Assembly (NCBI GenBank): GCA_934373235.1
Contig: CAKROW010000091.1
Location: 1 to 8,638, forward strand
From: an uncultured Blautia sp.
Lineage (GTDB): Bacteria; Bacillota; Clostridia; Lachnospirales; Lachnospiraceae
Length of the DNA stretch: 8,638 nucleotides
Reading direction: 5' to 3'
Shown here: positions 6,382 through 8,638 of the stretch, piece after piece
Numbering within the stretch: position 1 is the first letter of the stretch
Layout of the letters: the number at the start of each line of letters is the position of its first letter
Program-made: the position numbers and the translations under genes
The notes under the pieces: generated by a model
What the model was told of the DNA's origin: nothing
Databases searched by the model: none
Seen by the model: only the letters and a program-made list of their open reading frames with translations

Positions 6382-8280
6382 ATGAACGAAAACAAAGAGT
6401 TCAAACCGTACATTCCGGCGGAGAAAGTTACTCCGGAGCTCACAGTTACATCTGTGATCATGGGATGTATCCTTGCTGTCATCTTCGGTGCGGCTAACGC
6501 TTATCTTGGCCTTCGCGTAGGTATGACAGTATCTGCCTCCATTCCGGCGGCAGTTATCTCCATGGGTGTTATCCGCGTAATTCTTCGCAGAAACTCCATT
6601 CTGGAGAGCAATATGGTCCAGACCATCGGTTCAGCCGGTGAGTCTCTTGCAGCAGGTGCCATCTTCACCATGCCTGCACTGTTCCTCTGGGCAGAGGAAG
6701 GACTTTCAAGCAAGCCAGGCATCGTTGAGATCACTCTGATCGCACTTTGCGGTGGTATCCTTGGTGTACTTTTTATGGTACCCCTTCGTAATGCCCTCAT
6801 TGTTAAAGAGCATGCAACTCTTCTCTATCCGGAAGGAACTGCCTGTGCAGACGTTCTTCTTGCCGGTGAGGAGGGCGGAGCAAATGCTTCCACAGTATTC
6901 TCCGGTATGGGACTTGCAGCCATCTTCAAATTTGTTGTTGATGGACTGAAGCTTCTTCCGGCAGATGTTTCTGCAGCATTTAAATCCTTCAAGGGTGAGA
7001 TCGGTATGGAGGTTTATCCGGCACTTCTCGGTGTTGGTTATATCGTAGGACCGAAGATCGCATCCTACATGTTTACAGGTTCTCTTATTGGCTGGATGGT
7101 CATCATCCCGCTGATCTGTCTGTTCGGACCTGACACATGGATGTATCCGGCAGCAGAGGGAACAACCATCGCACAGCTTTACGCAAACGGCGGAGCAGCA
7201 GCGATCTGGTCTACTTATGTTAAATATATCGGCGCAGGTGCCATCGCAACAGGTGGTATCATTTCCCTGATCAAATCCCTGCCGCTGATCGTTACAACCT
7301 TCCGTGACTCCATGAAGAGCATGAAGGGAAGCAAGAACACAAGCACAGAGAGAACAGCACAGGATCTTCCGATGCAGTTCATCCTTCTTGGTGTTGTAGC
7401 AATGGTATTTATCATCTGGATCGTTCCGGCAATCCCGGTAACCTTCCTCGGTGCAGTTATCATCGTAGTATTTGGATTCTTCTTTGCAACAGTATCCTCC
7501 CGTATGGTAGGTCTTGTAGGAAGCTCCAATAACCCGGTTTCCGGTATGGCTATCGCTACTCTTCTGATCGCTACATTTGCGATCAAGAGCTCCGGCAAAA
7601 CAGGTATCGACGGAATGACAGCAGCGATCGCTGTTGGTTCTGTTATCTGTATCATCGCAGCAATTGCCGGTGATACTTCTCAGGACCTTAAGACAGGATA
7701 CCTTCTTGGTGCTACACCTAAGAAGCAGCAGATGGGTGAGATGCTGGGTGTTGTTGTTTCCGGTCTTGCTATCGGCGGTGTTCTGTATCTTCTGGATGCA
7801 GCATGGGGCTACGGTACAGCAGAGATCCCTGCTCCGCAGGCTCAGCTTATGAAGATGATCGTTGAGGGAATCATGGGCGGTAACCTTCCATGGGGACTTG
7901 TATTCGTAGGTGTATTCCTTGCAATCTGCCTTGAAATCCTCCGTATTCCGGTAATGCCTTTCGCAATCGGTCTTTATCTTCCAATCTACCTGAACGCAAC
8001 CATCATGATCGGTGGTATCGTTCGTGGATTACTTGACCGCAGAAAAGGTGTTGACGAGAAAACCAAGACAGCTCAGGCCACAGATGGTACACTGTACTGT
8101 GCTGGTATGATCGCCGGCGAGGGTCTTGTTGGTATTCTTCTTGCCATTTTTGCAGTTGTCGGTATCAGCCTTGATATGTCCGGCGCTGTAAGCCTTGGAA
8201 ATATCGGCGGTGTTGTGCTGATGATCATCATGATCCTGTCACTGCTTAAATTCTCTATCTGGAGAAAGAAGAAAGCCTGA
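6382..8280 (+). CDS. OPT-family oligopeptide transporter
   Basis: A 632-residue polytopic membrane protein of the OPT (oligopeptide transporter / YSL) family, importing peptides or metal chelates by proton-coupled transport (family knowledge). It is hydrophobic almost throughout, with many membrane segments; the clearest are about 22-45, 50-67, 115-137, 230-248, 333-371, 412-430, 455-471, 505-520 and 580-622. Family blocks include SAGESLAAGAIFTMPALFL (84-102), EGTACADVLLAGE (151-163), SSNNPVSGMA (381-390) and GDTSQDLKTGYLLGATP (430-446). A polar loop at about 309-330 divides the protein. The C-terminus is basic (WRKKKA), probably cytoplasmic. The start at 6382 follows a strong GGGAGAGG site; an upstream in-frame TTG at 6331 falls over the -10 box and is not used. 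The next gene overlaps by one base. The transported substrate cannot be assigned from sequence. Confidence 0.95.
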   Translation: MNENKEFKPYIPAEKVTPELTVTSVIMGCILAVIFGAANAYLGLRVGMTVSASIPAAVISMGVIRVILRRNSILESNMVQTIGSAGESLAAGAIFTMPALFLWAEEGLSSKPGIVEITLIALCGGILGVLFMVPLRNALIVKEHATLLYPEGTACADVLLAGEEGGANASTVFSGMGLAAIFKFVVDGLKLLPADVSAAFKSFKGEIGMEVYPALLGVGYIVGPKIASYMFTGSLIGWMVIIPLICLFGPDTWMYPAAEGTTIAQLYANGGAAAIWSTYVKYIGAGAIATGGIISLIKSLPLIVTTFRDSMKSMKGSKNTSTERTAQDLPMQFILLGVVAMVFIIWIVPAIPVTFLGAVIIVVFGFFFATVSSRMVGLVGSSNNPVSGMAIATLLIATFAIKSSGKTGIDGMTAAIAVGSVICIIAAIAGDTSQDLKTGYLLGATPKKQQMGEMLGVVVSGLAIGGVLYLLDAAWGYGTAEIPAPQAQLMKMIVEGIMGGNLPWGLVFVGVFLAICLEILRIPVMPFAIGLYLPIYLNATIMIGGIVRGLLDRRKGVDEKTKTAQATDGTLYCAGMIAGEGLVGILLAIFAVVGISLDMSGAVSLGNIGGVVLMIIMILSLLKFSIWRKKKA

Positions 8281-8638
8281 TGAGAAAAAACAAAAAGGAT
8301 AAGAAACAGGATATCAACTATCTTGATCTGATCCCGGAAACAAACCAGTCGATCCGGTGGCACCGGGACCTGAAGCAGAGGATCATTCTTGAGATAGAGA
8401 ATAAGGGTATGTTCAATACCATCGCGCAGAAGGTTTTTGGCAAGCCAAGGTTTTCCAAGGTTCATCTTGATGAAATGGGAACTTTTATCTGGCCGCAGAT
8501 CGATGGAACAAAAACCGTGCAGGAGCTTGCCCTGCTGGTGAAAGAACATTTCGGAGATAAGGCAGAACCGCTTTATCCGAGAATCGTAAAATACTTTCAG
8601 ATAATGGAAAGCTATGAATTTGTTCATTTTATAAATAA
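8280..8638 (+). CDS. PqqD-like small protein (partial, runs off the window)
   Basis: The reading frame opens with ATG sharing base A8280 with the TGA stop of the transporter, so the two are translationally coupled; a clear ribosome site is lacking apart from purines in the transporter's last codons. At least 119 residues are coded and no stop is reached before the end. A basic N-terminus (MRKNKKDKKQ) and NYLDLIPE (13-20) lead into a PqqD-like domain from about residue 42. It has LDEMGTFIW (63-71), IDGTKTV (74-80) and a helical end through FGDKAEPLYPRI (91-102). The LDxxGxFIW...DGxxTV pattern is typical of PqqD. PqqD proteins bind precursor peptides in PQQ and other RiPP (ribosomally made, modified peptide) pathways; PQQ synthesis is not implied here. 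From the family length, only a few residues are probably missing. Confidence 0.82.
   Translation, partial: MRKNKKDKKQDINYLDLIPETNQSIRWHRDLKQRIILEIENKGMFNTIAQKVFGKPRFSKVHLDEMGTFIWPQIDGTKTVQELALLVKEHFGDKAEPLYPRIVKYFQIMESYEFVHFIN

Noticed and set aside
7215..7655. 146-codon minus-strand open frame inside the transporter
   Set aside because: Low-complexity antisense of membrane-segment codons, expected by codon bias.
8073..8627. 184-codon minus-strand open frame
   Set aside because: It lies opposite the transporter end and the PqqD-like gene, both with clear family motifs, and its product resembles no family I know.
1..8638. CRISPR arrays, insertion sequences, riboswitches, phage genes
   Set aside because: No regular direct repeats, transposase motifs, terminal repeats or known riboswitch cores were seen; untranslated gaps are all under 250 bases.

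Overview
The window looks like chromosomal DNA of a Gram-positive anaerobe, most likely a Clostridia/Lachnospiraceae-type gut bacterium. This is inferred from strong AGGAGG-like ribosome binding sites, sigma-A promoters with exact 17-bp spacers, a type III glutamine synthetase, a tRNA without encoded CCA, and a PqqD-like protein of a form I associate with Clostridia. No phage, transposon, CRISPR or toxin genes were seen. All protein genes are on the plus strand.

Layout: (1) An elongator tRNA-Met (2-75) ends in a clear intrinsic terminator (88-116). (2) A sigma-A promoter (147-175) with a palindrome just after its expected start site drives a YegS/DgkB-type lipid kinase (236-1210) and, 31 bp later, the type III glutamine synthetase glnN (1242-3359). 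(3) After a 95-bp gap holding an intrinsic-terminator hairpin come a MoxR-type AAA+ ATPase (3455-4372) and an overlapping von Willebrand factor A (VWA) protein of the NorD/CbbO type (4365-6161), closed by a strong terminator (6214-6258). (4) A second, extended -10 promoter (6312-6340) drives an OPT-family oligopeptide transporter (6382-8280). Its stop codon shares a base with the start of a PqqD-like protein (8280 to the window end, still open).

How the genes may work together: the AAA+/VWA pair resembles NorQ-NorD and CbbQ-CbbO, which act as ATP-driven activators of a metalloenzyme or of RuBisCO encoded beside them. Here the neighbouring enzyme is a large oligomeric glutamine synthetase, so an activating or remodelling role on GlnN is a testable idea, but nothing in the sequence proves it. 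The AAA+ protein also carries Asn in place of the usual Ser/Thr after the Walker A lysine. The second operon joins a peptide transporter to a small PqqD-fold (peptide-binding) protein, which hints at a peptide-related pathway continuing beyond the window.
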